Position numbers and translations under genes: made by a program | The notes under the pieces: generated by a model | The model's database searches: none | The model's input: only the letters and a program-made list of their open reading frames with translations | What the model was told of the DNA's origin: nothing | Assembly (NCBI RefSeq): GCF_030123245.1 | Contig: NZ_CP126101.1 | Span: 2,168,501-2,232,500 of the forward strand | DNA from: Lysinibacillus pakistanensis | GTDB taxonomy: Bacteria; Bacillota; Bacilli; Bacillales_A; Planococcaceae | Length of the DNA: 64,000 nt | Direction: 5' to 3' | In this document: positions 41,925 through 50,033 of the stretch, one piece after another | Position numbering within the stretch: the stretch's first letter is position 1 | Layout of the letters: each line of letters begins with the position of its first letter

Positions 41925-43097
41925 ATGAAAAAATATTGGAGAACGATAGTAATTAGCTTAGTAATCGTGGCAACAATTAGTACTTACTATATCCAAGGAG
42001 CAATGTCTTCTAAAAACGATGTAACCTTTAAATTTAAAACGACTAGTGGAAATAAGGAAGAAATTGAAAATCTTGTGCTTCAGGCAAGCTATAAGCATGG
42101 TGATATTTATCATCCGTTATACATATCAAAGGATGGTTCAACTAATCCGAGAAGCCGGTTTATTATTGAAGATTTAATAGCTGATCCTGTACCTTTGGAG
42201 TTTGAAAAATATATTCAAGATTACCGCAAGTTTATGCGCGGAAAAGTATTTGACCCGAGTAACTACTTTGAAGATGAGGCTCGTTTGATTTACACAGATT
42301 TTTCGGTTAAAAATAGACAAGTGTTAACACTTCAAATCGATATTCTTGACAAGCAGACAAATGATAGTACATCATTTGAAGTTACTACCTCAGGCCAAGC
42401 AAATAATAGCTGGATGCAGGTGAATGATGTCTATGTGAAAAATGGGGAAATAAAGATACTAGGAACGAGCTATCTCTATAATGATGAAGAGGAATTACAC
42501 GTATATACGGTAAATGAAAACAAAAAGGAATTAGAAGATGATTCAATTATTGCAAAATCAGAGCCAGACATGTCCAGCATCCGCATATATAATGATTCCA
42601 GTAAAATTAAAAATGAAAACTATTACTTATACAAGGTAGATAAATATAAAAATAAAAGTGAAGATGCTGAGTCTGTCATTATTTCTAGCCAAGCGTACCT
42701 TCATAACAACCTCAATAATGAAGTTGAAGAAATAGATATTGCTAACAAATTAAAATCGGAGATGAACTCGATGATTCTTCATGGAGGAGAGGTATTCATT
42801 CCTGTTCATTCAGCCAACGGTTTAGAGTTGAATCGTTATAATATTAAAAAGAAACAATGGGGAGAGCCTTTACACTTTAACTTTCCAACTAAGGCTAATA
42901 ATGAAGAAGAACTTTTTTTACAGCTTACAGGTGGTAAACTTTATTCAGTGAATCGTGTTTCTGACGGTTATTCGCTATTTATCGGAGATTTACATACAGG
43001 GAAATCATTGTATGAAGGTAAAATCATCGATGAAAACAGAGAAAATCTTAATAAAGATTTCTCGCTTACTATCGATCAAATATATAGCATCTATTAA
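41925..43097 (+). CDS. Membrane-anchored extracytoplasmic protein of the YtrA-type operon
   Basis: A 390-residue protein with one N-terminal hydrophobic segment (residues 7-24) and a long outside domain, Lys/Asn/Asp-rich, with repeated short strand patterns near 40-380 that suggest a beta-propeller-like fold. ATG 41925 lies 7 bases after GGGAGGG. Similar proteins end several GntR-ABC operons, but I do not know a family name. No lipobox is present. The operon terminator follows. Confidence 0.75.
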   Translation: MKKYWRTIVISLVIVATISTYYIQGAMSSKNDVTFKFKTTSGNKEEIENLVLQASYKHGDIYHPLYISKDGSTNPRSRFIIEDLIADPVPLEFEKYIQDYRKFMRGKVFDPSNYFEDEARLIYTDFSVKNRQVLTLQIDILDKQTNDSTSFEVTTSGQANNSWMQVNDVYVKNGEIKILGTSYLYNDEEELHVYTVNENKKELEDDSIIAKSEPDMSSIRIYNDSSKIKNENYYLYKVDKYKNKSEDAESVIISSQAYLHNNLNNEVEEIDIANKLKSEMNSMILHGGEVFIPVHSANGLELNRYNIKKKQWGEPLHFNFPTKANNEEELFLQLTGGKLYSVNRVSDGYSLFIGDLHTGKSLYEGKIIDENRENLNKDFSLTIDQIYSIY

Positions 43098-43140
43098 AGC
43101 TATTCGAGGTTGTTCAATTAAGTGAATCACGTAGGTAGCT

Positions 43141-43186
43141 AATTGGCTGAAATGAATTCAATATAGGTTCATTCCAGCCAATTTTT
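43141..43186 (+). terminator. Terminator of the YtrA-type operon
   Basis: A 16-bp stem with one mismatch (AATTGGCTGAAATGAA / TTCATTCCAGCCAATT) and a loop of 11 bases, followed by TTTAG. The complement on the other strand has an A-rich flank, so it may also serve the convergent gene at 43205. Confidence 0.8.
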
Positions 43187-43204
43187 AGTTCTTTGGTTAT
43201 TGAG

Positions 43205-43621
43205 TTAATAGCTGCGAAGTGTGAATTTAAGTGAAACCTTATCTAACACAGCAGCGATTAGTATCCCTACTGTATATCGAATTAAATCCTCTGTAAGAAA
43301 ACCTTTACCAAGTATTAAAGCCCCAAGCGTTGTTGCACGAATCTGATTGATCCAATTTTCCTGATATAACTGACTAAATTCAATGCTGAAACTAAACAAA
43401 AAACTGAGCAAAATAGCTGTGAGGGTGCTCTTCCGTACTAGCAAAAATCGAAATCCAAAATAGACCATTATAGCCCATAGTACGTCCCCAGCGTTTTGAG
43501 CCACAAAGGGTGAAAGGGAAAGACTCCATTTTCTTGAGGCAAGTCCTAAAAAAATAGTGATTATAATCGTTATTAAATAAACTATTCGCATGTTTTGGCA
43601 TTGTGAGTTTATAGGTTTCAA
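43205..43621 (-). CDS. DUF2809-type membrane protein
   Basis: A 138-residue protein with four hydrophobic segments. The core pattern RIVYLITIIITIFLGLASRK followed by AGDVLWAIMVYFGFRFLL and FSIEFSQLYQ is typical of the small DUF2809 family. I place the start at TTG 43621 because AAAGAGTG lies 6 bases upstream; the frame runs on to 43723 but those 34 residues are polar and have no ribosome site. Function unknown. Confidence 0.78.
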   Translation of the reverse strand: MKPINSQCQNMRIVYLITIIITIFLGLASRKWSLSLSPFVAQNAGDVLWAIMVYFGFRFLLVRKSTLTAILLSFLFSFSIEFSQLYQENWINQIRATTLGALILGKGFLTEDLIRYTVGILIAAVLDKVSLKFTLRSY

Positions 43622-43758
43622 TAGGATCACTCTTTCAGCATCTCGATCGTATTCTTTTGCTTTCATTATCTCATACATGGTGGCAATAAAACTATTACAT
43701 TTAGTTTCATAGCAGGGCATCAAGGACCATTTCTTTTAACGGGGGCTCATATGCATAT

Positions 43759-43974
43759 TTATTTCTCATCTGCTTTTTCAAAATAAACGATTTCACACAA
43801 TCTGATGTGATGAAATTTTCCATTAACTACAAGAGCTACATGATCAATGAAAACATTATCTAGAGTACCTATCAATTTGCCGACAGTTGTTGTGATGACA
43901 ATCATTAGCCCTTTATGTTGAATCAAGTTCCCGATAAATTTGGGCTCAATTGTATAATTTACATTTTTTGGCAA
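43759..43974 (-). CDS. DUF2642-like (spore coat-associated) protein, start uncertain
   Basis: The 71-residue frame from TTG 43974 carries a small Sm-like domain (NLIQHKGLMIVITTTVGKLI ... VALVVNGKFHHIRLCEIVYF), the DUF2642 pattern of Bacillus spore coat-related proteins. The reading frame stays open upstream to about 44109 and reads like part of the same protein (Ser-rich run, then GKTYPPSHFSFPTP and HHRNEDVQHWEATV), but contains no ATG, GTG or TTG. Either translation starts at 43974 with a poor ribosome site or the original start has been lost and this is a decaying gene. Confidence 0.6.
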   Translation of the reverse strand: MPKNVNYTIEPKFIGNLIQHKGLMIVITTTVGKLIGTLDNVFIDHVALVVNGKFHHIRLCEIVYFEKADEK

Positions 43975-44280
43975 TACAGTAGCTTCCCAGTGCTGTACAT
44001 CTTCATTCCGATGATGTGTAGGGGTTGGGAATGAAAAGTGGGAGGGCGGGTAGGTTTTGCCAACTGATGACGAACTGCTATTGATGAGTTGAAAGCATTG
44101 ACTGATAAAATGCTACCGTTTTTGCTTTGTAGATGAAAATCAACTTTGTAAAAAAGAACAATTTTGGTTTAAATACCACATAATGGTAAAATGGCGTGGA
44201 GGCTATGAGGATTAGTCGAAAGAAATTTCGAAGCGAAGGAGGGAAAAAACGAACACCGTGAGATATTCGTTTAGGAGTTA

Positions 44281-44724
44281 TTATTTTTCAGTTACTGTAT
44301 TCCCCATTGCAATAGAAATTCTATTCCAATTGTTGATCTGATTAATGATTAGAACAAGGTCAACATACTGTTTCTCGTCATAGTATTCACATACACGCTT
44401 ATATAGTTCATCTGGAACTCTTTTAGTAGGAATTAAAGTTATATGCTCAGATAATTCTAGAGCAACTTTCTCTTCAGGTGTATAAAAAATACATTCATTC
44501 CAAGCATTTAAACAATAAATACGTTGTTCTGTTTCACCCATCTTACGAGCATCGGATGTATGCAAGTCTATGCAGAACGCGCATCCATTAATTTGGGAGA
44601 CCCTTATTTTGATAAGTTCCCTAGTTACTCGATTAATTGTAGACTTCTTTGTGTATTTTTCCATATCCATCATAATTTTCATACCATCAGGTGCAACATC
44701 ATAGTAAGCAACTCTTTGGCTCAT
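44281..44724 (-). CDS. Carboxymuconolactone decarboxylase family (AhpD-like) protein
   Basis: A 147-residue helical protein with the AhpD-type redox motif in INGCAFCIDLHTSDARK (C-x2-C, near residues 53-56). Members include alkylhydroperoxidase-like disulfide reductases; this one is probably a thiol-dependent peroxidase or uncharacterised relative. The C-terminus QYVDLVLIINQINNWNRISI is also typical. It stands alone. A ribosome site AAAGGAG lies before ATG 44724. Confidence 0.9.
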   Translation of the reverse strand: MSQRVAYYDVAPDGMKIMMDMEKYTKKSTINRVTRELIKIRVSQINGCAFCIDLHTSDARKMGETEQRIYCLNAWNECIFYTPEEKVALELSEHITLIPTKRVPDELYKRVCEYYDEKQYVDLVLIINQINNWNRISIAMGNTVTEK

Positions 44725-44909
44725 ACGGCAAGACTCCTTTTGTGTATAAGATAAGTTTATTATAACACTACTCGCGAACGTTTGTACTGATTTTTAGCTT
44801 TGTGAAATTCGATTTAAATGGAATTTAAGAAAGAACGGATGAGTTTATTTGGAAAAAGGTCAAACGGTCTATTTTATAGAGCGTATTTTTTACAGAAATA
44901 AAGGTCTAA

Positions 44910-45040
44910 TTTATCTTCATTCAGCAGAAGACTCCCACCTCTACAGATGGTGAGATGAATGCGGTTTTGGTTTCTTTTCAGTGGGTGTCCAAACTGAATG
45001 AAGATAAAGCCTTCAGACGCAATTACGCCAAGGCGAAATT
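44910..45040. repeat. Palindromic repeat element (related to the element at 34788)
   Basis: TTTATCTTCATTCAG (44910-44924) and its exact complement at 44994-45008 enclose 69 bases with internal self-complementarity (CCCACC ... GGTGAG). The right side continues to a 21-base segment at 45020-45040 (beginning CAATTACGCCAAGGCGAAAT). Both the arm and this segment recur around the tandem array at 34788-35002, in inverted order, so they are ends of one mobile-like family. The inner stretch (CCCACCTCTACAGATGG) resembles the ends of IS200/IS605 elements, which suggests an IS-derived miniature, but no transposase is present. Confidence 0.8.
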
Positions 45041-45257
45041 AATTCTATCTAATTTAATTTGAAGTTTCATCTATTTTTGATTGTAGATCAATCATTAAAA
45101 ATAGTTACTTTGCATATTGCATCTCACCTTAATTAATATTTGATAAAGCTTCATTAATGATATTTAGGCCATGTGTAATTATTTCTTATATGTTAGTTAA
45201 GGTGTTACTAATACTAGAGATATTTATGTACATTAGTTGATAATTTTTTTACTTGTT
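45041..45257. other. A/T-rich non-coding stretch
   Basis: No gene supported. On the minus strand a short open tail (GLNIINEALSNIN, stop near 45131) may be a scrap of a lost gene related to the disrupted one on its right. Nothing else is visible. Confidence 0.3.
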
Positions 45258-45504
45258 TTAATTCGTAAATAAGATAATTGATTTTTTTTGCATATTATCT
45301 TTCTTCAATGATTGTTCCATATCATTTTGAGAATTTGAGGTATTGGATTTTTTTAACGGTTCTAATGCTAGATCAGCAGCTATTGTTTGAATTCCATTTC
45401 TTAGTGTAGTAATAACTATGCCAACATAGGCCAACTTGGCAGCATAAATCTCAAGAGAATCATTTGGTTGACTTGAATTACTTTTACTGTTATTTATTTT
45501 CCAT
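45258..45504 (-). pseudogene. Frameshifted small gene (about 81 residues)
   Basis: AAAGGAGGG precedes ATG 45504, but after four codons the frame hits TAA. Removing one T (ATGGAAAATAAA-AACAG) restores a single frame to the stop at 45258-45260: it would read MENKNSKSNSSQPND and continue with LEIYAAKLAYVGIVITTLRN and GIQTIAADLALEPLKKS. The 247-base length equals 82 codons plus one base, as expected for a single insertion. The middle helix looks like a small helical spore or cell-surface protein, but no family is recognised. Confidence 0.65.
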
Positions 45505-45730
45505 CCCTCCTTTTGTACAAGTCCATTATTACATATGCTTCACATTAAAAAAATGAAATGAAAAAACTTATTAAAACGGGGCAAGAGGTGATCTCCTTAA
45601 ACTACTGAAGTATAAATTAATTAAAGCTATAACAACATTTAGGTATATTGGGAATTTTTTGTTAAAATGATGAGTATTCCATTTTAGTGTTTGTAAAAGA
45701 AAATCTATAACTAACGTATTAGTCGGAATA

Positions 45731-45770
45731 CTGAACAATATGTGGATCATGTTAGAACAAAATTGTTCAG
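45731..45770 (+). repeat. Dispersed repeat copy A (CTGAACA...TGTTCAG)
   Basis: CTGAACAAT at 45731-45739 and ATTGTTCAG at 45762-45770 form a perfect 9-bp inverted pair. Related copies occur at 46293, 47671, 48620, 49934, 51670, 51862 and 52689. The copy at 51862 has the same 26-base spacing and the same following bases (AGTAAACAA). Confidence 0.65.
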
Positions 45771-45785
45771 TAAACAAATCCTTAG

Positions 45786-46202
45786 TCAATTTGTAAATTC
45801 AGATAGCTTTTTGAATTCTTCTGGAGTAATGTTTTGGGCCACATATGAAATCACTTTATTCTTATTTTTAAAGTCTCCAGCAGGGATACGAAAAGTAATG
45901 CGTATTTGTGTATAAGGTGGGTTTAAGGGACCTTCGTAACCAAGTACTCTTAATGTTACATCAAAATAGTCTTCCTGAATATTTCTATTAATTTTTTCGA
46001 TTCGTTCAGATGTGAATAATTGCTTGTTTCCGTGTGTAGTCATTGCCTCAAGGATAGATGGACCTAATTCACGTAAAAATGCTAACTCTAATACACTTGG
46101 GGGTTGATCTTGAGGTAAATATTCTATAACTGTTTTTGCAAAAGCAGAATTTATAAACAAGAGACTCATTAAAAGTAATGAAACGATTATTATTTTTTTC
46201 AT
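45786..46202 (-). CDS. Secreted DUF3888-like protein
   Basis: A 138-residue exported protein. The signal peptide (KKIIIVSLLLMSLLFINSAFA) ends at AFA-K near residue 22. The mature part (SVLELAFLRELGPSILEAM ... FDVTLRVLGYEGPLNPPYTQ ... FRIPAGDF) matches the small DUF3888 family of Bacillaceae. ATG 46202 has AAAGGA 8 bases upstream; the frame extends 15 codons further without a ribosome site and would mask the signal. Function unknown. Confidence 0.8.
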   Translation of the reverse strand: MKKIIIVSLLLMSLLFINSAFAKTVIEYLPQDQPPSVLELAFLRELGPSILEAMTTHGNKQLFTSERIEKINRNIQEDYFDVTLRVLGYEGPLNPPYTQIRITFRIPAGDFKNKNKVISYVAQNITPEEFKKLSEFTN

Positions 46203-46312
46203 ACATTTAATCCTTTCTGCATTTGTTCTTGTTATTTGCAGATACAAGAAATTTTATGTATATGAATTTGAATAAATATCAAATTAACCTTACTGCACAA
46301 TATGAGGAAAAA

Positions 46313-46340
46313 AGCTGTAGTGTTTGACGACACTACAGCT
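46313..46340 (-). terminator. Hairpin of the recurrent GCTG...CAGC family
   Basis: Perfect stem AGCTGTAGTG / CACTACAGCT. Read on the minus strand the stem is followed by TTTTTT. Similar hairpins with an A run at the left occur at 48780, 52558 and 54007. The 100 bases to its right resemble those right of 52583. Confidence 0.65.
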
Positions 46341-46406
46341 CTAAATTGGTTCCTGCCCTTTTTTAAGTTCAGTCAGATAATTGATTATATCATAGGGGGC
46401 AAAACT

Positions 46407-46562
46407 ATGACACAACAAACAACAGTATTAACTACAGAGCAAATTGAGGTTATTGCATAGGCAGCTGCAATTGTAGCAATTGAGCAGTAGAAGCAAGAAT
46501 CTCAAACACAAGAAAAACAAAGGCATGACCGCCGATTACGTTATATGAGGACAAGAAACTAA
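46407..46562 (+). pseudogene. Phage ArpU/RinA-like small regulator, two internal amber codons
   Basis: ATG 46407 follows AGGGGGC and one frame runs to TAA 46560, interrupted by TAG at 46458 and 46488. Read through, it gives TQQTTVLTTEQIEVIA, AAAIVAIEQ and KQESQTQEKQRHDRRLRYMR, the length and style of small phage regulators of the ArpU type. The first TAG probably replaced CAG. It suggests that part of this region derives from a prophage now lost. Confidence 0.6.
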
Positions 46563-46568
46563 AAGGGA

Positions 46569-46592
46569 GGGTCACTCGTCTAGAAGTGACCC
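46569..46592 (-). terminator. Hairpin downstream of the first DUF4183 pair
   Basis: Stem GGGTCACT / AGTGACCC; on the minus strand it is followed by TCCCTTTT. It ends the minus-strand pair of DUF4183 genes. The duplicate copy near 50597 has a better T run. Confidence 0.6.
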
Positions 46593-46644
46593 TAAGCACC
46601 CAAAAAAAAAATAGAAAAAAACTTTGAAACTATTAAATTAATCA

Positions 46645-46965
46645 TTAAGTTTGTGTAACTAATTCTACAGCTTCCACTACTAAAGGAGTTCCAGCTGTGA
46701 TTGTACCAGTAACTCCGTTAAATGTTAACTCTGTTGCAGAAATTGTATAAGAATCACCTTCCTGCAATACTCCATTAACATAGAAATTATAGTAGCCGTT
46801 CGCTACTATTGGGAAAGCAGTAGCGGCATTTCCACTATCGTCTAGAAAGGCAGTTGCAGCAATAGTAGTACCGTCTGTGACAGCTAAATTCGCTGCTAAA
46901 ACATCAAAGAATCTAGTCGAAGTGCCTGTAACATTTACATGAATATTGATAATTGAAAGTGCCAT
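46645..46965 (-). CDS. DUF4183 protein, short form, copy 1
   Basis: A 106-residue, all-beta, Thr/Ala-rich protein (ALSIINIHVNVTGTSTRFFD ... GYYNFYVNGVLQEGDSYTIS ... TFNGVTGTITAGTPLVVE) of the DUF4183 family, found in spore-forming Bacillota and often encoded near spore surface genes. ATG 46965 lies after GGAGGTG; the three residues before it have no site. The copy at 50655 differs at only five positions (about 95% identical). It follows the longer DUF4183 gene by 52 bases on the same strand. Confidence 0.88.
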   Translation of the reverse strand: MALSIINIHVNVTGTSTRFFDVLAANLAVTDGTTIAATAFLDDSGNAATAFPIVANGYYNFYVNGVLQEGDSYTISATELTFNGVTGTITAGTPLVVEAVELVTQT

Positions 46966-47017
46966 TTTTTTCACCTCCTTTTTAGGAAAAAAGGTTTAGT
47001 ACAAAGGAATTTTATTA

Positions 47018-47428
47018 TTACATTTGTTGGAAGCCTAAAGATTCTATAATTATTGGAGTTCCGGCAAAAATAGTTGCATTAAATGGGTTAAGAGTTAATG
47101 AATCTGGGGTTACTTTGTATGCACCGCCCTCTTGCATTACGGCATTGATATAAAGATTAACGTAGCCGTTAGGCTTAAAAAGCGTAAATTCAGTTACTGG
47201 ATTGCCATTATCATCTGTAAATAAATTAGCTGGAATGGTTGCTCCGTTTGTTAAATCAATATCTTCTGTAACGATATAGAAATATCTATTTATTATTGGA
47301 ATAATAGCTCCTTCAGGGATAATGACTGGAGGAGGTTGAATAAAACCTATGTCAATAGCTTTTATACGGGGCCAAAAAACTCGATTATTTTCACAACAAC
47401 TGTCACAAATCAATTTTTGTGGGTCCAT
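47018..47428 (-). CDS. DUF4183 protein, long form with Cys-rich start, copy 1
   Basis: A 136-residue protein. Residues 1-28 include CDSCCENNRVFWPRIKA, a cysteine cluster, then a Pro/Ile-rich variable segment (29-45) and a DUF4183 beta domain (RYFYIVTEDIDLTNGATIPA ... GYVNLYINAVMQEGGAYKVT ... FAGTPIIIESLGF). The copy at 51013 differs at about 19 positions, concentrated in residues 29-45. Cysteines may cross-link it to the spore surface; that is inference. Start ATG 47428 follows GGAGGTGAC. Confidence 0.88.
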   Translation of the reverse strand: MDPQKLICDSCCENNRVFWPRIKAIDIGFIQPPPVIIPEGAIIPIINRYFYIVTEDIDLTNGATIPANLFTDDNGNPVTEFTLFKPNGYVNLYINAVMQEGGAYKVTPDSLTLNPFNATIFAGTPIIIESLGFQQM

Positions 47429-47721
47429 TTTTTTGTCACCTCCATTCCGTAATATGTTAGTAACCCCGTAAGTTATAGGCGTTTGTTACTTATTAATTAT
47501 GAAAACTGTTCATTCACTAATAATCTATGAATTAATATTGGAAAGTGATTGGTAATATGTCTATTAAAGAGAAATAAATAATATTTTTAATGAAAAGTTG
47601 GGATTTTTAAATACTTAAATCAAAGGAAAGCTGTGAAAATAGAGTCTGAAGAGGTCAAGGGAGATAGTAATGAACACTATGAGGATAATGTTTGAAACTA
47701 AAAGAATTAAAGGGTGGTGTA

Positions 47722-47974
47722 GTGAGCAAAATAGATAAACAAAACAGATTGAGAGCGAAGAACCGTTTGATTATGAAATAACAAAAAAAGAGACTGTTGT
47801 CATACATTACAAGGGAAACGAATTAAAATTGTAAAGGATAGGGAGGCCGAGCGTCTTATCACAAGGATCAAAGAAGTTGAAGATAATATAACAGCAGTAC
47901 AGTTATTATTAGCTAAAATTACGGGTAATTTTAAACGTGGTAACGAGAAATTTAGAAAAAATAAAAGAAAGTAA
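47722..47974 (+). pseudogene. Small gene broken by two one-base deletions in A runs
   Basis: GTG 47722 follows AGGGTGGTG. The frame shifts near 47744 and again near 47826; adding one A at each A run restores one protein of about 84 residues: SKIDKQKQIESEEPFDYEIT, then KKETVVIHYKGNELKIVKDR and EAERLITRIKEVEDN to a basic end (FKRGNEKFRKNKRK). The 253-base length is 255 minus two, as expected. The family is not recognised. The minus-strand frame over it is a shadow. Confidence 0.6.
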
Positions 47975-48051
47975 ATCAAAGGCTTTACTCCCAAAATTTC
48001 TGAAGGCGGATAAGCGAATATTTGAAAGAAAATGTGCAGTTTAAAATGCAA

Positions 48052-48078
48052 AAACAACCGTTTTTTTATACGGTTGTT
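48052..48078 (-). terminator. Terminator of the YbaK gene
   Basis: Stem AACAACCG / CGGTTGTT followed on the minus strand by TTTTG, 9 bases after the stop. Confidence 0.75.
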
Positions 48079-48086
48079 AAGAGTTA

Positions 48087-48551
48087 CTATTTACTTACTT
48101 TAACAATAGTACCTTGATTGATTTTTAATAAATCTTGAACATTTATTTTAACTAATGAGTTTTCGGAACCACCACCAGTATATATGTAATCCATATTTGT
48201 CACTTTTGGATCAACTAAAAAATTTGCTTGAAAACCAAAAGAAGGAACTCCACCTGGTGGGAAACCTGTACGTTCAATAATTTCATTTTCATTAGCAAGT
48301 CTAGGCTTTTCTATATTTAATGATTTTGCAACACGGGTTGTACTAGCTCTATTGTTTCCTTTTACAATAGCCACTATTAATTCATTATTTGAGTCAATCA
48401 TACAAATGTTTTTTACAAAATCGTCTTCCGAGCCATTAACTGCTTCAGCGGCTTCTTTTACGGAGTGGCAAGATTGATTAAATATGAAGTGTTCAGCTTT
48501 TACATTATTAGAGTTTAAAAATTCCTTTACTTTAGTTTCATGCGAATTCAT
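48087..48551 (-). CDS. YbaK/EbsC-type aminoacyl-tRNA deacylase
   Basis: A 154-residue protein of the YbaK/ProRS editing-domain family. It shows the helix SCHSVKEAAEAVNG, the conserved lysine in VKNICMID, VKGNNRASTTRVAKSL, GFPPGGVPSFGF near 93-104 and the closing GGGSENSLVKINVQDLL. Such enzymes hydrolyse mischarged tRNA. It is monocistronic with its own terminator. ATG 48551 lies behind AGGAGG. Confidence 0.92.
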   Translation of the reverse strand: MNSHETKVKEFLNSNNVKAEHFIFNQSCHSVKEAAEAVNGSEDDFVKNICMIDSNNELIVAIVKGNNRASTTRVAKSLNIEKPRLANENEIIERTGFPPGGVPSFGFQANFLVDPKVTNMDYIYTGGGSENSLVKINVQDLLKINQGTIVKVSK

Positions 48552-48779
48552 AAAGGTCGCCTCCTAATATTTTTATTTATGTAAATATTAGCACAATAAA
48601 GTAAATATTAAAAACACTACTGAACAATATGAAGATCAGAATTATTAATAGGGTCATTTGGGTGGAAATAACCATAAGTAACAAAGGAGGTACTAAGTTA
48701 AACTTGTTTGCTTAACACTACTATCTATATATACTTAGTTAACTTGGGGTGTATAGTTCATTGCCATTAAAATAAAAAA

Positions 48780-48833
48780 GCTGCGACAGTCAACCAACGT
48801 CACAGCCTATATAAAGTGCCTGCGATACACTAA
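48780..48833 (-). repeat. Recurrent hairpin and tail, copy 2
   Basis: GCTGCGAC / GTCACAGC (48780-48806) followed by CTATATAAAGTGCCTGCGAT. The same tail follows the hairpin at 54007. On the minus strand the stem is followed by T's, so it could act as a second terminator after the DUF3231 gene. Confidence 0.7.
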
Positions 48834-48864
48834 AAATTATTGAGTGTCTCTATACATTGAAAAA

Positions 48865-48883
48865 CCCCAGCTTTAAACTGGGG
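48865..48883 (-). terminator. Terminator of the DUF3231 gene
   Basis: Stem CCCCAG-CTTTAAA-CTGGGG; on the minus strand it is followed by TTTTTC. It lies 25 bases after the stop. Confidence 0.8.
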
Positions 48884-48908
48884 AGACGGTTTGTCGGGTA
48901 AATTATTT

Positions 48909-49418
48909 TTACTTTTCTGGATAATCTACATGTAATGGTGGTGGAACTAACCAACCTTTATTTTTATTAAGACGTAGTAGTTTACCACCCAATAGAGCTT
49001 TTGCTGTATGGAATTGACCATACATTAATGCGATATCTTCACGAGTGGAAATACCCATTGCTTGACTACATGCAACTAATCCAGCGGCAACGTCAGCAGT
49101 AATTGCAGCGCTGATTTCTGGGTCATTAAACTTCGCTCCTGGAGGGATATCTTCCAATCTTGCTACAGGTCTTTCAGGTGAAGCAGGTGGTAAAGCAATA
49201 CCATTCGTTTTTAGAATTTTTTCTAATTGTTTTACTTCTTCTCTGCAAGTTTCGATGATATCTTCAATAATTTTTTTAAGATCTTCATCACCAGCATGAT
49301 TGTAAAATGTTTGATAGCCAGAAATCATTCCATAGTCTGCAATTAAACTTGACCAAACACTAAATACTTCACCGTAATGCAATGGTTCGTCTTTTGGATT
49401 TCCACCTAGAATACCCAT
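48909..49418 (-). CDS. DUF3231 ferritin-like (spore-associated) protein
   Basis: A 169-residue helical protein (GEVFSVWSSLIADYGMISGY ... HAGDEDLKKIIEDIIETCRE ... ADVAAGLVACSQAMGI ... DIALMYGQFHTAKALLGGKL ... LVPPPLHVDYPEK) that matches half of the DUF3231 family, four-helix ferritin-like proteins common in spore formers. Many family members have two such domains; this is a single-domain form. Start ATG 49418 has GGAAGTG. A fragment of a second copy (its last 20 codons) lies at 54244. Confidence 0.88.
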   Translation of the reverse strand: MGILGGNPKDEPLHYGEVFSVWSSLIADYGMISGYQTFYNHAGDEDLKKIIEDIIETCREEVKQLEKILKTNGIALPPASPERPVARLEDIPPGAKFNDPEISAAITADVAAGLVACSQAMGISTREDIALMYGQFHTAKALLGGKLLRLNKNKGWLVPPPLHVDYPEK

Positions 49419-49650
49419 ACTTACACTTCCTTTTCTTGTTTTTCGCTATGAAAGCAAGGTTAGTATGGATTAAAAAAAAAATAACATTCACTTTAATACA
49501 TTTTTTATACTAAAAAATTAAAAAATGACCACTCCAAATTTAGACACTAAGCATTATATTTTGGTTGTTTATAGTCGATTTATACTTCTCATGTAACATG
49601 TATAGATCTCTACAATAAGGACACTTTAATCCATATTGGAGGTGAGTGTT

Positions 49651-49788
49651 TTGACAAAAGAAAAACAAAAGTATGAATTTGAGCAAGAGGAAATAGCAAT
49701 GGAATTTAATCTAGAAGAATTAGAAGAAGTAAAAGAAGAAAAAGAGCAGAAGAAAGAACAACAATTCAATAAAAAAGAAAAGAAGTAA
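49651..49788 (+). CDS. 45-residue, highly charged peptide
   Basis: TTG 49651 follows GGAGGTGAG and encodes TKEKQKYEFEQEEIAMEFNL, EELEEVKEEKEQKKEQQ and FNKKEKK, nearly all Glu, Lys and Gln. It forms a probable single amphipathic helix, acidic then basic. No family recognised; short Glu/Lys-rich proteins of this kind occur in spore formers. The ribosome site and codon pattern support it. A minus-strand frame over it is a shadow. Confidence 0.55.
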   Translation: MTKEKQKYEFEQEEIAMEFNLEELEEVKEEKEQKKEQQFNKKEKK

Positions 49789-49933
49789 ATGAAATAACCA
49801 CAATCATTGGGATTGTGGTACATAAAAAAAGCCATAACGCGTCCGTTACAGTTTTTTAAAATTGCGAGTATTTACAACAATATTTATTATGTACCAAATA
49901 TAAATTTTATAAATATAAAAAAGCGGCTAACTA

Positions 49934-49959
49934 CTGCACATTATGAGGAAAATGTTCAG
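49934..49959 (+). repeat. Dispersed repeat copy E (CTGCACA-N12-TGTTCAG)
   Basis: CTGCACA and TGTTCAG with a 12-base spacer that keeps TATGAGGA. Translated on the plus strand, it and the other copies read T-E/A-Q/H-Y-E. A frame continues to about 50037 (GRRNLAKHYFKYDDN...), suggesting a gene scrap. Confidence 0.55.
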
Positions 49960-50033
49960 CAAGGAAGGAGAAATCTTGCTAAACATTATTTTAAATATGA
50001 TGATAATAATTTTACTGAAGGTTGGATTTTTTA

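Larger units (their letters stand above)
46555..47695. repeat. Segmental duplication, copy 1 (DUF4183 pair)
   Basis: About 1.1 kb matches 50583-51695 base for base over most of its length: the left hairpin (GGGTCACT...AGTGACCC), both DUF4183 genes, the shared leader (CATTCCGTAATATGTTAGTA) and the right A/T-rich tract up to the TGAACACTATGAGG repeat. The copies lie 4 kb apart in the same orientation. Confidence 0.85.

Noticed and set aside
45571..45789. 72-residue minus-strand frame
   Set aside because: It covers a dispersed-repeat copy, lacks a ribosome site, and its sequence has no protein-like pattern.
47800..48057. 85-residue minus-strand frame
   Set aside because: It is antisense to a frameshifted plus-strand gene that has a ribosome site and coherent protein sequence.
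49626..49835. Phe/Ser-rich minus-strand frame
   Set aside because: It is the shadow of the Glu/Lys-rich plus-strand peptide, which has a good GGAGGTGAG site.
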